Source: Ectocarpus siliculosus
Lineage: Eukaryota > Sar > Phaeophyceae > Ectocarpales > Ectocarpaceae
Length of the DNA stretch: 64,000 nucleotides
Direction of reading: 5' to 3'
Assembly: GCA_000310025.1 (NCBI GenBank)
Contig: FN648485.1
Location: 126,529 to 190,528, forward strand
This document shows positions 11,294 to 20,345 of this stretch, one piece after another; position 1 is the first letter of the stretch; each line of letters starts with the position of its first letter. Under the pieces are notes generated by a model. It saw only the letters and a list, made by a program, of their open reading frames with translations. It was not told the DNA's origin and made no database searches. The translations under genes were made by a program, and so were the position numbers.

Positions 11294-13165
11294 GCCGTGG
11301 CCGAAGTGAGCCTCGCTTACAGTAGCAGGACAACGTACGAGCGACTTGTCATGTCATGCAATATGAAATGTTTACCTTTCGGAAAGGACCTACGTACTGA
11401 GAGTGCGCCGGTGGCTGAAGCCAGCCTCGCTTCCAGTAACAGGGCATCGTGCGAGTAACTTAATACTATGTCAAGGAATATGTATTTTTGCACTTCGGAT
11501 CCGACTAACGTACTGAGAGTGCGGCGGTTGCCGAAGCCAGCCACGCACCTAGTAACAGGACAACGTACAAGCGACTTGTCATGTCATGCAATTTGAAATT
11601 TTGACCTTCCGGAAAGGACTAACGTACTGAGAGTGCGCCGGTGCCCAAAGACAACATCGCTTCCAGTGACAGGGCACCGTACAAGTGACTTGTCATGTCA
11701 TGCAATGAGGAATTTTCGCGCTCCGGAATCTTCTAAACTACTGAGAGTGCGGCGGTGGCTGAAGCCAGGCTTGCTTTTAGTAACAGGTCATGCTGCAAGT
11801 AACTAATTAATATGTCAAGGAGTATGTAATTTTAAACTCCGGAAGCGCCTAACGTACCGAGAGTGCGGCGGTGGCCAAAACCAGCCTCGCTTCCAGTGAC
11901 AGGGCACCGTACAAGTGACTTGTCATGTCATGCAATATAGGATTTTCGCGCTCCGGAATCTTCTAACCTACTGAGAGTGTGGCGGTGGCCGAAGCCAGCC
12001 GCGCTTACAGTAACAGGGCACCGCGCAAGTGAATCAATATAATGTCAAGCAGGATCATAATTTGAACTCCGGATCCGCGTAACGTACCGAGAGTGCGGCG
12101 GTGGCCGAAGTGAGCCTCGCTTCTCGTAGCGGGGCACCGTACCAGCGACATTTCTTCATGTCAGGAAACAATCTTGCAGTCCTGATCCGATTAACCTACG
12201 GTGGCCGATGCCAGCCTCGCTTCCAGTAAAAGAGCACCGTACAAGCGACTTGTCATGTCATGCAATATGGAATTTTCGCGCTCCCGAAGCGACCAACGTA
12301 CTGAGAGTGCGGCGGTGGCCGAAGCCAGCATCGCTTCCAGTGACAGGGCACCGTACAAGTGAATCAATATTTTGTCAAGTTGAATTATATTCTGCACTCC
12401 GGATCCGACTAACCTACTGAAAGTGCGGCGGTGGCCGAAGCCAGACACGCTCTAAGTAGCCGTGCACCGTCTAAGCGACTTGTCATGTCATGGGATACGA
12501 AATTTTTACCGTCCGGAGTAGACTAACGTACTGAGAGGGCGTCGGTGGCCAAAGCCAACCACACGCTCAGCAACAGGGCACCGCACAAGCGACTTGTCAT
12601 GTCATGCACTATGGAATTTTCGCGCTCCGGAAACGACTAGCGTATCGAGAGTGCGGCGGCGGTGGCCGAAGTCAGCCTAGCTTCCAGTAACAGGGCATCG
12701 TGCGAGTAACTTAGTACTATGTCAAGAAGTATGTAATTTTAAACTTCGGGTCCGACTAACGTACTGAGAGTGCGGCGGTAGCCGAAGCCAGCCACGCGCC
12801 TAGTAACAGGACAACGTACAAGCGACTTGTCATGTCATGCAATATGAAATTTTGACCTTCTGGAAAGGACTAACGTACTGAGAGTGCGCCGGTGGCCGAA
12901 GGCAATTTCGCTTCCAGTGACAGGGCACCGTACAAGTGACGTATTTCGTCAAAAAGAACTATATTTTGCACTGCGGAACCGACTAACGTACTGAGTGTGC
13001 GGCGGTGGCGCTCAGTAGCAGGGCACCGTACGACGGACTTTGTATTAATGGGAGGAGTACATAATTTGGCACTCCGGAAACGACCAACCTAATGAGAGTG
13101 CGGCGGTGGCCGAAGCCAGCCACACGCTCAGTAGCAGGGCACCGCACAAGCGACGTATTATTCAG

Positions 13166-13560
13166 TGGGTAGGTGTCAGGTTGTGTGGGCCTAGGTCGCT
13201 CTGGGTTGGGTTGGTCTGTCAGTAAAAACAGGTGTGGGTGCATGGCTTATGTGCGTCCCGATCGGTGTATCGAACATTGTTCACCCTTGCCTACATGATG
13301 AGCATGACATCCGGTGTGTTTTTCATCAACAAATTCTCTGCAAATTGTTCATCAATGTCCTCTTTCGGATTCTTCAACCAACCAAACAGTCCTTGGACCT
13401 GCAGCAAGAGAAACAAACCGACACAGACCCCGCCTACACGCGCAGGTATGCTCTCCAAATGTTTGTTGAACGGCAGGTTGCTGTTATGGTCTTTTCAAAA
13501 CGCTCTTTTTTTTCCCTCCGCGCTCGGCGCCACGCGCGCACGCGCCCACGCGCTGACACA
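13166..13560. other. Spacer between satellite and dispersed repeat C
   Basis: The satellite stops after GCACAAGCGACGTATTATTC and is followed by a GGTTGGGTTGG-type G/T stretch near 13203-13215. I see no gene in the rest. Confidence 0.5.
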
Positions 13561-13850
13561 TCTAGATCCAGCGGACTTCGATCCTCGAGGTGATAAGCAA
13601 AACCATGAACGTGAATCAAAATCAACTTGAATTTGTTTTTTGAAAACTCCGTTATTGCGACCGGTGGTAAACTTGAATTAGGTACGGCTGGGACCCAAGA
13701 AGAGTCGTCGTGGAGTGCAGCATAATCAACAGCAGCAGTAAGCAGCAGGTACTGATACCTCCTCAAACCCATACGAGCAGTCGGTACTGGGCAGCACCAA
13801 GAGACGTTGATGCCCAAGCGACATGCATGAATGAAGAGGAAGCCGAAATT
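13560..13850 (+). repeat. Dispersed repeat C, copy 1
   Basis: Aligns in the same orientation with 42118-42420. Shared blocks include GACTTCG(A/G)TCCTCG(A/G)GGTGA at the left, then AGAGTCGTCGTGGAGTGCAG or a close variant, and GTACTGGGCAGCAC near the right. There is no coding potential, and the element class is unknown. Confidence 0.7.
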
Positions 13851-13867
13851 CTTGAATATCATGTTAC

Positions 13868-14172
13868 ATATATACTCACAGGATGGTCGTCGTGACGTGG
13901 TACATTTCTTGTTATTAGTATGGACAAAAATAAAAAAAAGATGGCCCCATATTTGTATTTCTACAGCAGTATGGACCAGACGCCGACTGTACATAGAAGT
14001 CGTACGAGTGTCGACTTAGTTGGGCTGTCACAGCATCTTCCACGCACTTCTGCCAGTGCTGGTTTATTGATTGGAGTCCTATAGGTCGAGATACAGCAGT
14101 GGGATTCTCGGGTTGTGTAGGCAAAAGTGTGAACAAGAGCAAAAAATTGCATGCATAGCTCGACTACTAGAG
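13868..14172 (+). repeat. Composite dispersed repeat, locus A left part
   Basis: Closely similar to 36418-36720, beginning ATATATACTCACAGGATGGTCG and running to GCATGCATAGCTCGACTAC. The repeat is cut at 14172/14178 by the Copia element and resumes at 19402. The paralogous copy at 36-39 kb is not interrupted there. Confidence 0.85.
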
Positions 14173-14177
14173 TATCC

Positions 14178-14434
14178 TGTTTGCGGCCTATGCCACTTAT
14201 TTATCGAGTGAGACTGTTTCGGTGATGTATTAACTTCACGAGAGGTAGGCGACCGTCCTTCACACGGACGAAAGAGGGAGTGCTCCACACAGAGCAGCTC
14301 CAACGCCCCAACAGCAAGGAGGGGCCCCGTGACTCATCACGGTGCCCCCTGCCAAACGGCAATCTTACCAATCTGCGTGACACCAAATCATGCAGCACGT
14401 GTATCCAGCACCAATGTTCGCAGACTCTCGAACA
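14178..14434 (-). repeat. Copia LTR (3' LTR in element sense)
   Basis: 257 bp, from TGTTTGCGGCC to CTCTCGAACA on the plus strand, matching 19145-19401. Preceded by the target duplication TATCC. Confidence 0.95.
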
Positions 14435-14450
14435 CCCTCCCTGGTTCTCC
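14435..14450 (-). promoter_or_regulatory. Candidate polypurine tract
   Basis: On the minus strand GGAGAACCAGGGAGGG ends exactly at the 3' LTR. This is the expected position and composition of the plus-strand primer of an LTR element. Confidence 0.65.
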
Positions 14451-14656
14451 ACGCAAGTGACTAACCATCAATGGGGCAAGAACGCCCCTGGATACGTCAG
14501 GAATACCAACCTGGTACTATGTGGAGGGGAAACCCGGCGTCCGGACCAAACCCCTCGAAAGAAACCCTACCGCCACAAAAAAAAAAAAACGTCGCCATCA
14601 CAGCGGATCACAACGGCCGCACTTATTAGAAAGTCCAATCCAAGTGCTAAAAACAG

Positions 14657-15324
14657 CTACAGCTTCTCCGGCAAATTCATTAACTTGCGCCGGTGGTACT
14701 GCAGACTGGCCCTGCTAAGGGCCTTGGTTAGGAGGTCCGCGTGTTGCTCCTTTGGCGGAACGAACTTGACCGAAATATTCCCCGACCTAAACAATCCGCG
14801 GATAAAATGAAACCTCACGTCGATGTGTTTTGTGCGACCTGAGCTGAGGGGGATCGCACCAACGCTATGGCCCCCTGGTTGTCCTCAAGGACCTGGATGC
14901 TGCTACCACTGGTCTCTGGGGCAACAAACGAAATCACCGCACGCACAAACAACGCTTCCTTGACGCCCTCCCCGGCAGCAATGTACTCGGCTTCCTTCGA
15001 AGACAAAGACACGAGGCTCTGTGTCTTGCTACCATGGCTGACTACGGTACCTCCAACCGTTTCTGCCAACCCTGACACCGAACGCCTATCCTCCGTGTCG
15101 GCGTAGCTAGCGTTTATGTACACGGCATGCCCTAACCCCGATCCCCGTTGGTAGGTGATGCCGAGGTCCCTCGTCTGCTTTAGGTAGCCGAGGATCTTCT
15201 GTATCGCGTCCCAGTGCCTCTTCGTCGGGGCGTGGGCGTGGCGCGCTACCGCACGCACGGCGAACGATACGTCTGGACGCGAGAACGTCGACACCCACAT
15301 CATGCTGCCGATGGCCTCCCTCAC
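14657..15324 (-). pseudogene. Copia RNase H domain and pol C-terminus, frameshifted
   Basis: The frame 14815-15324 carries the hallmarks of the Copia C-terminal region: SMMWVSTFSRPDVSFAV near the start, a GYLKQTRDLGI stretch, ADTEDRRSVSG, and the RNase H signature SKEAEYIAAGEG followed by EDNQGAI. The reading then shifts. In another minus frame it continues with KHIDVRFHFIRGLF and HADLLTKAL and ends at a TAG at 14657-14659. One frameshift near 14820 therefore splits the domain. The function would be to degrade the RNA strand during reverse transcription in the cytoplasmic particle. Confidence 0.9.
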
Positions 15325-15399
15325 CGGCCACTCCCCTCCCTTCTCATCATCTCGCTTCGGTCCTAGGTCGGCACCGGGGGTAGCGGGGATGTGGGAGGT

Positions 15400-15984
15400 C
15401 TATTGCACATCAAAGCGTTTCACCATGCTGTCAATGTACGCGGTTTGGGAGATTCTAAGAGTCCCAGCCTCTATATCTCTCTCAATGGCACACCCGTCAA
15501 ACCATTCACACTCTCCAGGGTTTTTGGTGGGAAATTTCTTGGTGAGAGAAGCAAGCAACTCCTCACAATCCTCGTCAGACCCAGCCACCAAAATGTCATC
15601 CACATAGATCACGATAATCATCACCACGACTTCATCTACCATCATGCGGGAAACACACGGGTCCGCTTTGCACTGTTCGAACCCGTTCTAGACTAGCGTA
15701 TCAGCAGCGTGGTACCCCCACTGCCTACCGATCTGCTTCAGACCGTAAATCGCACGCTCAGCCTGAACAATTTTATGCGATTTGTCCCCGCACCCAGCGG
15801 GGAGCTTCAGAAACACCTCCTCGCTTGCTACCGCAAGCATCAGCTTAATGGATGCGGATGAGGGGCAAGGGGAAGACGAATGGAAAAAATCGACGTTCGG
15901 GATTTGCGAAAACCCCCTAGCAACCAGACGCGCTTTGAACTTGTCTATCTTCCCTTCCTTGTTGGTCTTCCAACTAAAACACAC
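15400..15984 (-). pseudogene. Copia reverse transcriptase, lacking the first catalytic block
   Basis: Two minus-strand frames make up the domain. 15688-15984 has KFKARLVARGFSQ, LKLPAGCG and AIYGLKQIGRQWG. 15400-15645 has the catalytic YVDDILVAGS box followed by the conserved LTKKFPTKNPGECEWF region. Between SIKLMLAVAS and EEVFLKLPAGC the usual stretch containing the first catalytic aspartate (the FDV.QAF-type block) is missing. That is a deletion of roughly 15-20 residues compared with ordinary Copia RTs. The enzyme cannot be active, because one of the three metal-binding aspartates is lost. Confidence 0.9.
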
Positions 15985-16859
15985 TTTGAGGTCACAGGCC
16001 TGCGCCCCTCTGGCGTGCCGTCTACGAATGAGAACGTCCCGGTGCCCAAGTGCCCTTCACACTCTTCCCTCATGGCCTGTTCCCACCCCTCTCTGTACAC
16101 AGACTTGGCAACGCCAGCTACAGTCATGGGGGGGGGTTGTACATCACTCGGACGCTTGCCTATGGGGGATTCACTTAGCTCGTGGGACGCCAGAGCCGTC
16201 TTGAAGGCGTCTGGCGAGGTGAGCATGAGGTCCACCGCACCCAGCAGGAAGTCCTCTGCTTCTTGGCGTGCAGCGCGAGCCTCCTCGGCGAGCTCGAACA
16301 GCAACTCTTCCACCACCCTCGCCTCTAGCCCCTCCGCCACGTGGAGTACCGCCGAGAGCACCCAGCGGGTGAACGCCTCCGTGCTGCTGACGGGGAGGCT
16401 CGCCACCGAGGCGAGCAGGGCTTCGGCACTTGTCGGCGACGGGGGCGAGTCGTACCTCGGGTTTCTGCGAAGGTTCTCTCTCGTGAGGCGGCTGGTGAGT
16501 TCCGCCGGCTTGTCGAAGCGGGCGAGCCGCCGGGCCTCTGGCCCGCGGAGCGCCAGGAGATCCGTCTCGCTGTCGCTGTCATTATCACTGCCGCTGCCGC
16601 TGCCGCTGCCGCTGCCGCTGCCTCCTCTACCGCGGCTGCTGCTGCTGCGGTGGTCGTCCTCGCCGCCGCCCACATCGACCATGCCTGCCGACGTGGTAGA
16701 TGGGGCGACGCTCGCGCCCTCCCTGCTCGAGGGGGCGCCATCGCCAGCGTCGCCTGCGCCCGACTCCTGGGGCGCGGCCGCCGGCGCTACGCATGCGGGC
16801 GGCACCGCGGGCCCCGGGGCTGCGTTCGTGCCAAGGTTGAAACCTGGTCCTCCATCCAC
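15945..16859 (-). pseudogene. Copia pol linker region with (GS)n stretch
   Basis: A 304-codon minus-strand frame. It begins in an Ala/Pro-rich region, passes a Gly-Ser dipeptide run (plus-strand CGCTGC repeats at 16588-16620) and an acidic DNDSDSETD stretch, and ends in the conserved pre-RT segment (EGWEQAMREECEGHL and TFSFVDGTPEGRRPV). It then shifts frame into the RT at about 15975. The same linker recurs in the relic at 31.6-32.1 kb. The linker has no catalytic role that I can name. Confidence 0.8.
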
Positions 16860-16865
16860 AGGTTC

Positions 16866-17246
16866 TCACTCCGCACTCCCTCCACCTTGGCTCGACGCGC
16901 CCTTCCCAACCTCGTCCTCCTCATTCGCGAATTCCTCTTCCTCCTCTGCGATGGGAGGCAGCGATGGTCGGGTGGACGTCTTGTTGGGGATGGGCTTGGA
17001 TAGCCCCTTCGCCGTCGAGCACCCCAGGCACTGCCGGAGCTCGCCCACCAGCGTCGTTCCCTGCTGCTTCGCCGTGGTCCTCAGCAGCACCTCGTGGGAG
17101 TGGCCGTGCGCGCAGTGGAAGTCGTTGAGTTCAACGGGAGTGTTGAGCGCTTTCGCGCTACTAGGAGCAAATGCGGCATAGGCTTGTTCGGATTGTTTGC
17201 GGAAACCGTTCTGAACGTACAGGTTACCGCATCGGGGAAAGTACAC
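16866..17246 (-). pseudogene. Copia integrase zinc region, catalytic core deleted
   Basis: This minus frame contains the pre-integrase zinc-binding motif, DFHCAHGHSHEVLL followed by ECLGCS-like RQCLGCSTAKG. It then passes PIPNKTSTRP and goes straight into the acidic linker SLPPIAEEEEEF. In a complete Copia element roughly 200 or more residues with the D,D-35-E core lie at this junction, and here none are present. The same junction occurs in the second copy (32054-32383). Confidence 0.85.
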
Positions 17247-18688
17247 CGACTCCCCCTCCCTCTGTCCAATTCCAACTCGTGAATATTGAGGGTTTTGGTT
17301 TCGAATCCGTCGTCGAAGAGGGAAGTGAGAAATACTAGGTTATAATCTAGTCGGGGAACGTGTGCAACCCGTTTCAACAACAGGTCGGTTGTACCGTCGC
17401 GTGAGCTAAAGGTTACCGTCACGTCGCCATACCCTACAATAGGGAAGGTTTCTCCTGCGACGACGCGCACACGTCGATCACACTCTTTGTAACGAACGAA
17501 CCCATCTGAGTTTGCGAACATGTGGGTGGTAGCGCCGGTATCGGAAACATACCTCCCCCGCCTAGCCTGCTGTACACCCCCTCGACCAAGGACTCTGTGG
17601 CACTCGCTTGAGATGTCACCGACCACCAGCGCCTCTTCTGCCACGTCCAGTGCTGTGGCGTCCGCAGACGCCCCCCCCGCCGGCACTTCCACGACGAGCA
17701 CCGCCTCCTCGGTCGGGCACTTGCTCTTGTCGTGCCCGTAGCCCTTGCATGTCTCACATCGCACGGGCTTGCTCTCGGGGCAGTTGGCCACCTGGTGGCC
17801 CTTCTTGCTGCATCGGAAACAGCGACCGCGCATGCTACCCGCATCGTCCTCGCCGCCTCCGCCGCCGCCACCAGCCCTCGCGCCGCCCCCTCTCCCCTTC
17901 TGGTTGCCGCATCCTCCGCCACCGCCGCCCTTGCGGCGGCCGCTGTTGCCGCGGCCCGGCGCTCCTACCTCGCCGCTACCATCGCTCGCGAGGAGAGCAT
18001 GCTCCGCCCTACGCTGGCCCTTCGGAACCTTTCTCGCCTCCGGCAGGCTCGCGTGCCTCGTGCTCACGATCCTGACGATCTCGGCTCTATCCAGCGCCGT
18101 CGCTGTCTCCAACAGGAACTTCGCTTGGTACTCGGGTGGGAGGGAACCAACGAAGTGGGCGAGAACGGAGGGTTGTTCAGCATTGAGCCCCGTTTCGCGT
18201 AGGCGGGCATACAGCAGCTCGAGTGAGTAGGGGTGCTCGATGGGGTTGCTGTTGCTGTGTGTGGGGATTGCAAAGTCGAACATCTTACGCATCAAGGCCT
18301 GTTTTGATCCCTGTGACTCCCGATCGTAGACCTTTTCCAGTTCCGCGGGAACCTCTTTCGCTGACGTACAGTTACTGATAAATGCTTTGTCAGCTTCTTT
18401 TACCACAGCAGTAGTGATAAAATGCAACGCGTGAAGCCCTCGTTGTACTTCTGCTCTCGTGTGTCCCCTACGGAGCAGTTCGGAGGTCGGCAAGCTTGGG
18501 TCGCCCACGGGGATACTACTCTCTGCATCCCCTATAAACTGCCCGTCCAAGTCGATGGTCTTCGCAGCTTGGATGAACGATTTTGGCCACGAATCAAATC
18601 CGTGGCTACGGCTTTTTCCGTCTAGAAGCGGGGCATTGGCCTTCACTTTTCTGGTGGCTACTGCTGTAGCCGTCGAGGTATTCTCCAT
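17081..18688 (-). pseudogene. Copia gag with two zinc knuckles and aspartic protease
   Basis: A 535-codon open frame from an ATG at 18686-18688. Residues about 1-230 form the capsid-like gag. A Gly-rich basic stretch follows at about 240-280, then two CX2CX4HX4C knuckles (CFRCSKKGHQVANC and CETCKGYGHDKSKC), typical of nucleocapsid RNA binding. The protease active site YVSDTGATTHM lies further on, with a later VPRLDYNLVFLTSL block. After that the frame runs off the family pattern, so its last 60 or so residues are probably a frameshifted tail. The frame is still largely intact, in contrast to pol. Whether it is expressed is unknown. Confidence 0.9.
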
Positions 18689-18708
18689 TTCCTCGAATCA
18701 CGGGTATG

Positions 18709-19134
18709 TCACCTGGGGGGGTTAACCCCCTCGCTTCCCCGCAGTCCGGTCCTATGCCCGGGCCCACTCCAGCTGGTCTCGCAGGCTTCGCTCCCGATCT
18801 GCTGGCCCGGCCGCCTTCCAGCAGCTGCCGTGGTCCTTGCCCGCCATCTCTCGCTTGTTGCTGGAGAAATCCCCCGCCTTCGCCGTGCGGCTACAGGGGC
18901 TGATCTTGGCCTCCAGCCGCCACTACTTGCTGCATCCGCCACGACGCCGCCAGGCTCCTTCTTCTTCATCGACTCCTCCACCAGGGCCGCCAATTGCGAA
19001 ATCTGCAGCTGCAAACTTGCAAGCTCTGCATGGCGGCCCTCCTCCACCGGCGGGCGGATCTGTTCTCCGCTCGCAGCAGTGGGCACCTGGTCTCCGGTAG
19101 AGCTCATCCCGATGTGGCTTCCCTCGAGGGGCAA
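18709..19134 (-). CDS. Copia leader ORF, possible gag N-terminus
   Basis: A 141-codon minus frame just inside the 5' LTR. Starting at an internal Met (MSSTGDQVP) it contains LQLQISQLAALVEESMKKK, a heptad-like segment that could form a coiled coil, then degenerates into an Arg/Ala-rich tail. The corresponding ORF in the second copy (33069-33515) keeps the same beginning but a different tail, so the C-terminal part is frameshifted in at least one copy. It overlaps the expected position of a gag assembly segment. I do not know a named domain. Confidence 0.5.
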   Translation of the reverse strand: MPLEGSHIGMSSTGDQVPTAASGEQIRPPVEEGRHAELASLQLQISQLAALVEESMKKKEPGGVVADAASSGGWRPRSAPVAARRRRGISPATSERWRARTTAAAGRRPGQQIGSEACETSWSGPGHRTGLRGSEGVNPPR

Positions 19135-19144
19135 AACTCTAGAA

Positions 19145-19401
19145 TGTTTGCGGCCTATGCCACTTATTTATCGAGTGAGACTGTTTCGGTGATGTATTAA
19201 CTTCACGAGTGGTAGGCGACCGTCCTGCACACGGACGAAAGAGGGAGTGCTCCACACAGAGCAGCTCCAACGCTCCGACGGAAAGGAGGGGCCCCGTGAC
19301 TCATCACGGTGCCCCCTACCAAACGGCAATCTTACCAATCTGCGTGACACCAAACCATACAGCACGTGTATCCAACACCAATGTTCGCAGACTCTCGAAC
19401 A
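19145..19401 (-). repeat. Copia LTR (5' LTR in element sense)
   Basis: 257 bp, matching 14178-14434 with about 10 differences by eye, followed by TATCC. I could not identify a convincing initiator-tRNA primer site immediately inside it; the sequence there in element sense starts TTCTAGAGTTTTGCCCC. Confidence 0.95.
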
Positions 19402-19406
19402 TATCC

Positions 19407-20345
19407 CGCTCAACTTTTTTTTTTCACATGTGGTTGCATATTCATCTCTTTGCCACTGCCGAAAAAGACCGCTGGATCTTTACGAAGTCCACCTTTCGCA
19501 TTTATCATTTTACACCTAACGACGCAGGACGGGTCGACCTTCATCATTGTTGTTGTTGTTGTTGCCTTCACATGAAAAATCGTTCCGATCTCTCTCTACC
19601 CAGTAACTTCATATGTCCGTACTTGTGGACTACCTGTTGGAATGGTAGGAATTTCTTATATGCACTTTCCTTCCTGTTTAGTTTTGACGTTGCGCTTGCC
19701 ATGGTCGCTGAAGTGTTTGTGGCTTCAACTTTCTCAGCCGGCCTTCAAACGTCTTGTTGATAAGTCTCCGTGGTAACTTCTCCGCGCATGAGTCATATTA
19801 TGCAGTGATGACCTGCGCTTTGACTTTCACAATGGGTGTTTTACCTTGACTTTCACGATGGGTATTTTACCTCTTTGTCTTGCATTGGTGAGTACCCGCG
19901 TTATACGGAAGGATCGTTCCACGATGCAAGCGTCGACGTCTCCGTTTTTGTTTTTGTTCCCTCCGCACTCCTTCCTTGCGGCGGTTTTCACACCGACTTC
20001 GAACGTGGGGTGCAATTTCCTCTCTTCGTACCTTCGTCTTCGGCCTTCTCCATCGTTATGTACATAATGTATACTTCGATTTTCCGGCTTTGCGATTCCG
20101 ATAGAGACAAGACTACGGACTGACATTCCCCTTCACCCCCGACGGGACCGCGCGCTCGTCGAGTGCCGAAATTCTTCACCACTTCCTTGCCTCTCCCAAC
20201 ACCGTCCCTTCTTCCCGCCCCAACAAATCTTCTCCCCTTCTTCTTCTTCTTTCCTTCCTCCCGGACACTCACCACCATCCGTCCTGGATGTTGCTCCCCA
20301 GCCCCACTGGGGGGCGGGGGGCCAATCCTTAACAGTATTTTACTT
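19407..20345 (+). repeat. Composite dispersed repeat, locus A right part
   Basis: Continues the repeat broken by the Copia insertion. It matches 37152-37370 (CGCTCA, GGTTGCATAT, CACTGCCGAAAAAGACCGC, CATTTTACAC) and then 38690-39345 (ACTTGTGGACTACC, GACGTTGCGCTTGCCAT, GAGTACCCGCGTTATACGG, GACGGGACCGCGCGCTCGTC-like). It ends in the motif CCCCACTGGGGGGCGGGGGGC shared with other copies near 24745 and, inverted, near 23000 and 41540. There is no credible coding capacity. Confidence 0.85.
19543..19617 (-). mobile_element. Short LINE 3'-end fragment
   Basis: Begins with a (GTT)6 run, the complement of the LINE (ACA)n tail. It continues with GAAAAATCGTTCCGATCTC and CTACCCAGTAACTTC, the reverse complement of the LINE 3' UTR at about 55690-55745. 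This is a 5'-truncated insertion or part of an older composite. Confidence 0.7.

Larger units (their letters stand above)
3645..13165 (+). repeat. Long satellite array, unit about 113-115 bp
   Basis: A single core recurs throughout: CTCCGGATCCGACTAAC, then GAGAGTGCGGCGGTGGCC, then GAAGCCAGCCTCGCTTCC, then AGTAACAGGGCACCGTACAAG, then a more variable AT-rich linker. Spacing of the GCGGCGG core in the 8-8.7 kb part is 111-115 bp, giving roughly 80 units in 9.5 kb. At least four linker types alternate, with stems such as TTGTCATGTCATGCAATATGG, CATATTATCATGTCAGGAAA, GAATCAATATTATGTCAAG and AACTTATTATTATGTCAAGG. The left part is more diverged, and homogenisation increases to the right. The unit contains the 8-bp palindrome CGGATCCG. 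Many open frames of 60-196 codons run through the array because the unit is close to 38 codons; I treat them as by-products of the repeat, not genes. Confidence 0.97.
14178..19401 (-). mobile_element. Ty1/Copia-type LTR retrotransposon, complete ends, internally deleted
   Basis: A 5.2-kb element read on the minus strand. Both LTRs start TG and end CA. The flanks are a perfect 5-bp direct duplication, TATCC at 14173-14177 and again at 19402-19406. The domain order in the element sense is leader ORF, gag with two zinc knuckles, aspartic protease, integrase zinc region, linker, reverse transcriptase and RNase H, which is the Copia order. The integrase catalytic core is absent, the RT lacks its first catalytic block, and several frame breaks occur, so the copy cannot be autonomous. 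By eye the LTRs differ at about 10 of 257 positions, indicating a moderately old insertion. It interrupts a dispersed repeat whose uninterrupted paralogue lies at 36.4-39.3 kb. Confidence 0.95.

Noticed and set aside
3645-13165. CRISPR-like array (regular repeat and spacer pattern)
   Set aside because: Units are about 114 bp with diverged cores and recurring linkers. There are no unique spacers, no cas genes, and the context is eukaryotic.
16341-17003. 220-codon plus-strand Ala-rich frame
   Set aside because: Low-complexity antisense of the Gly-Ser coding run in the Copia linker.
15880-17181. 433-codon plus-strand frame
   Set aside because: It is the antisense shadow of the Copia linker and integrase zinc region, which carry the recognisable motifs on the minus strand.
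14178-19401. Endogenous virus
   Set aside because: The domain order and DTGA protease, zinc knuckle and YVDD motifs are those of a Ty1/Copia retrotransposon; no envelope-like frame is present.
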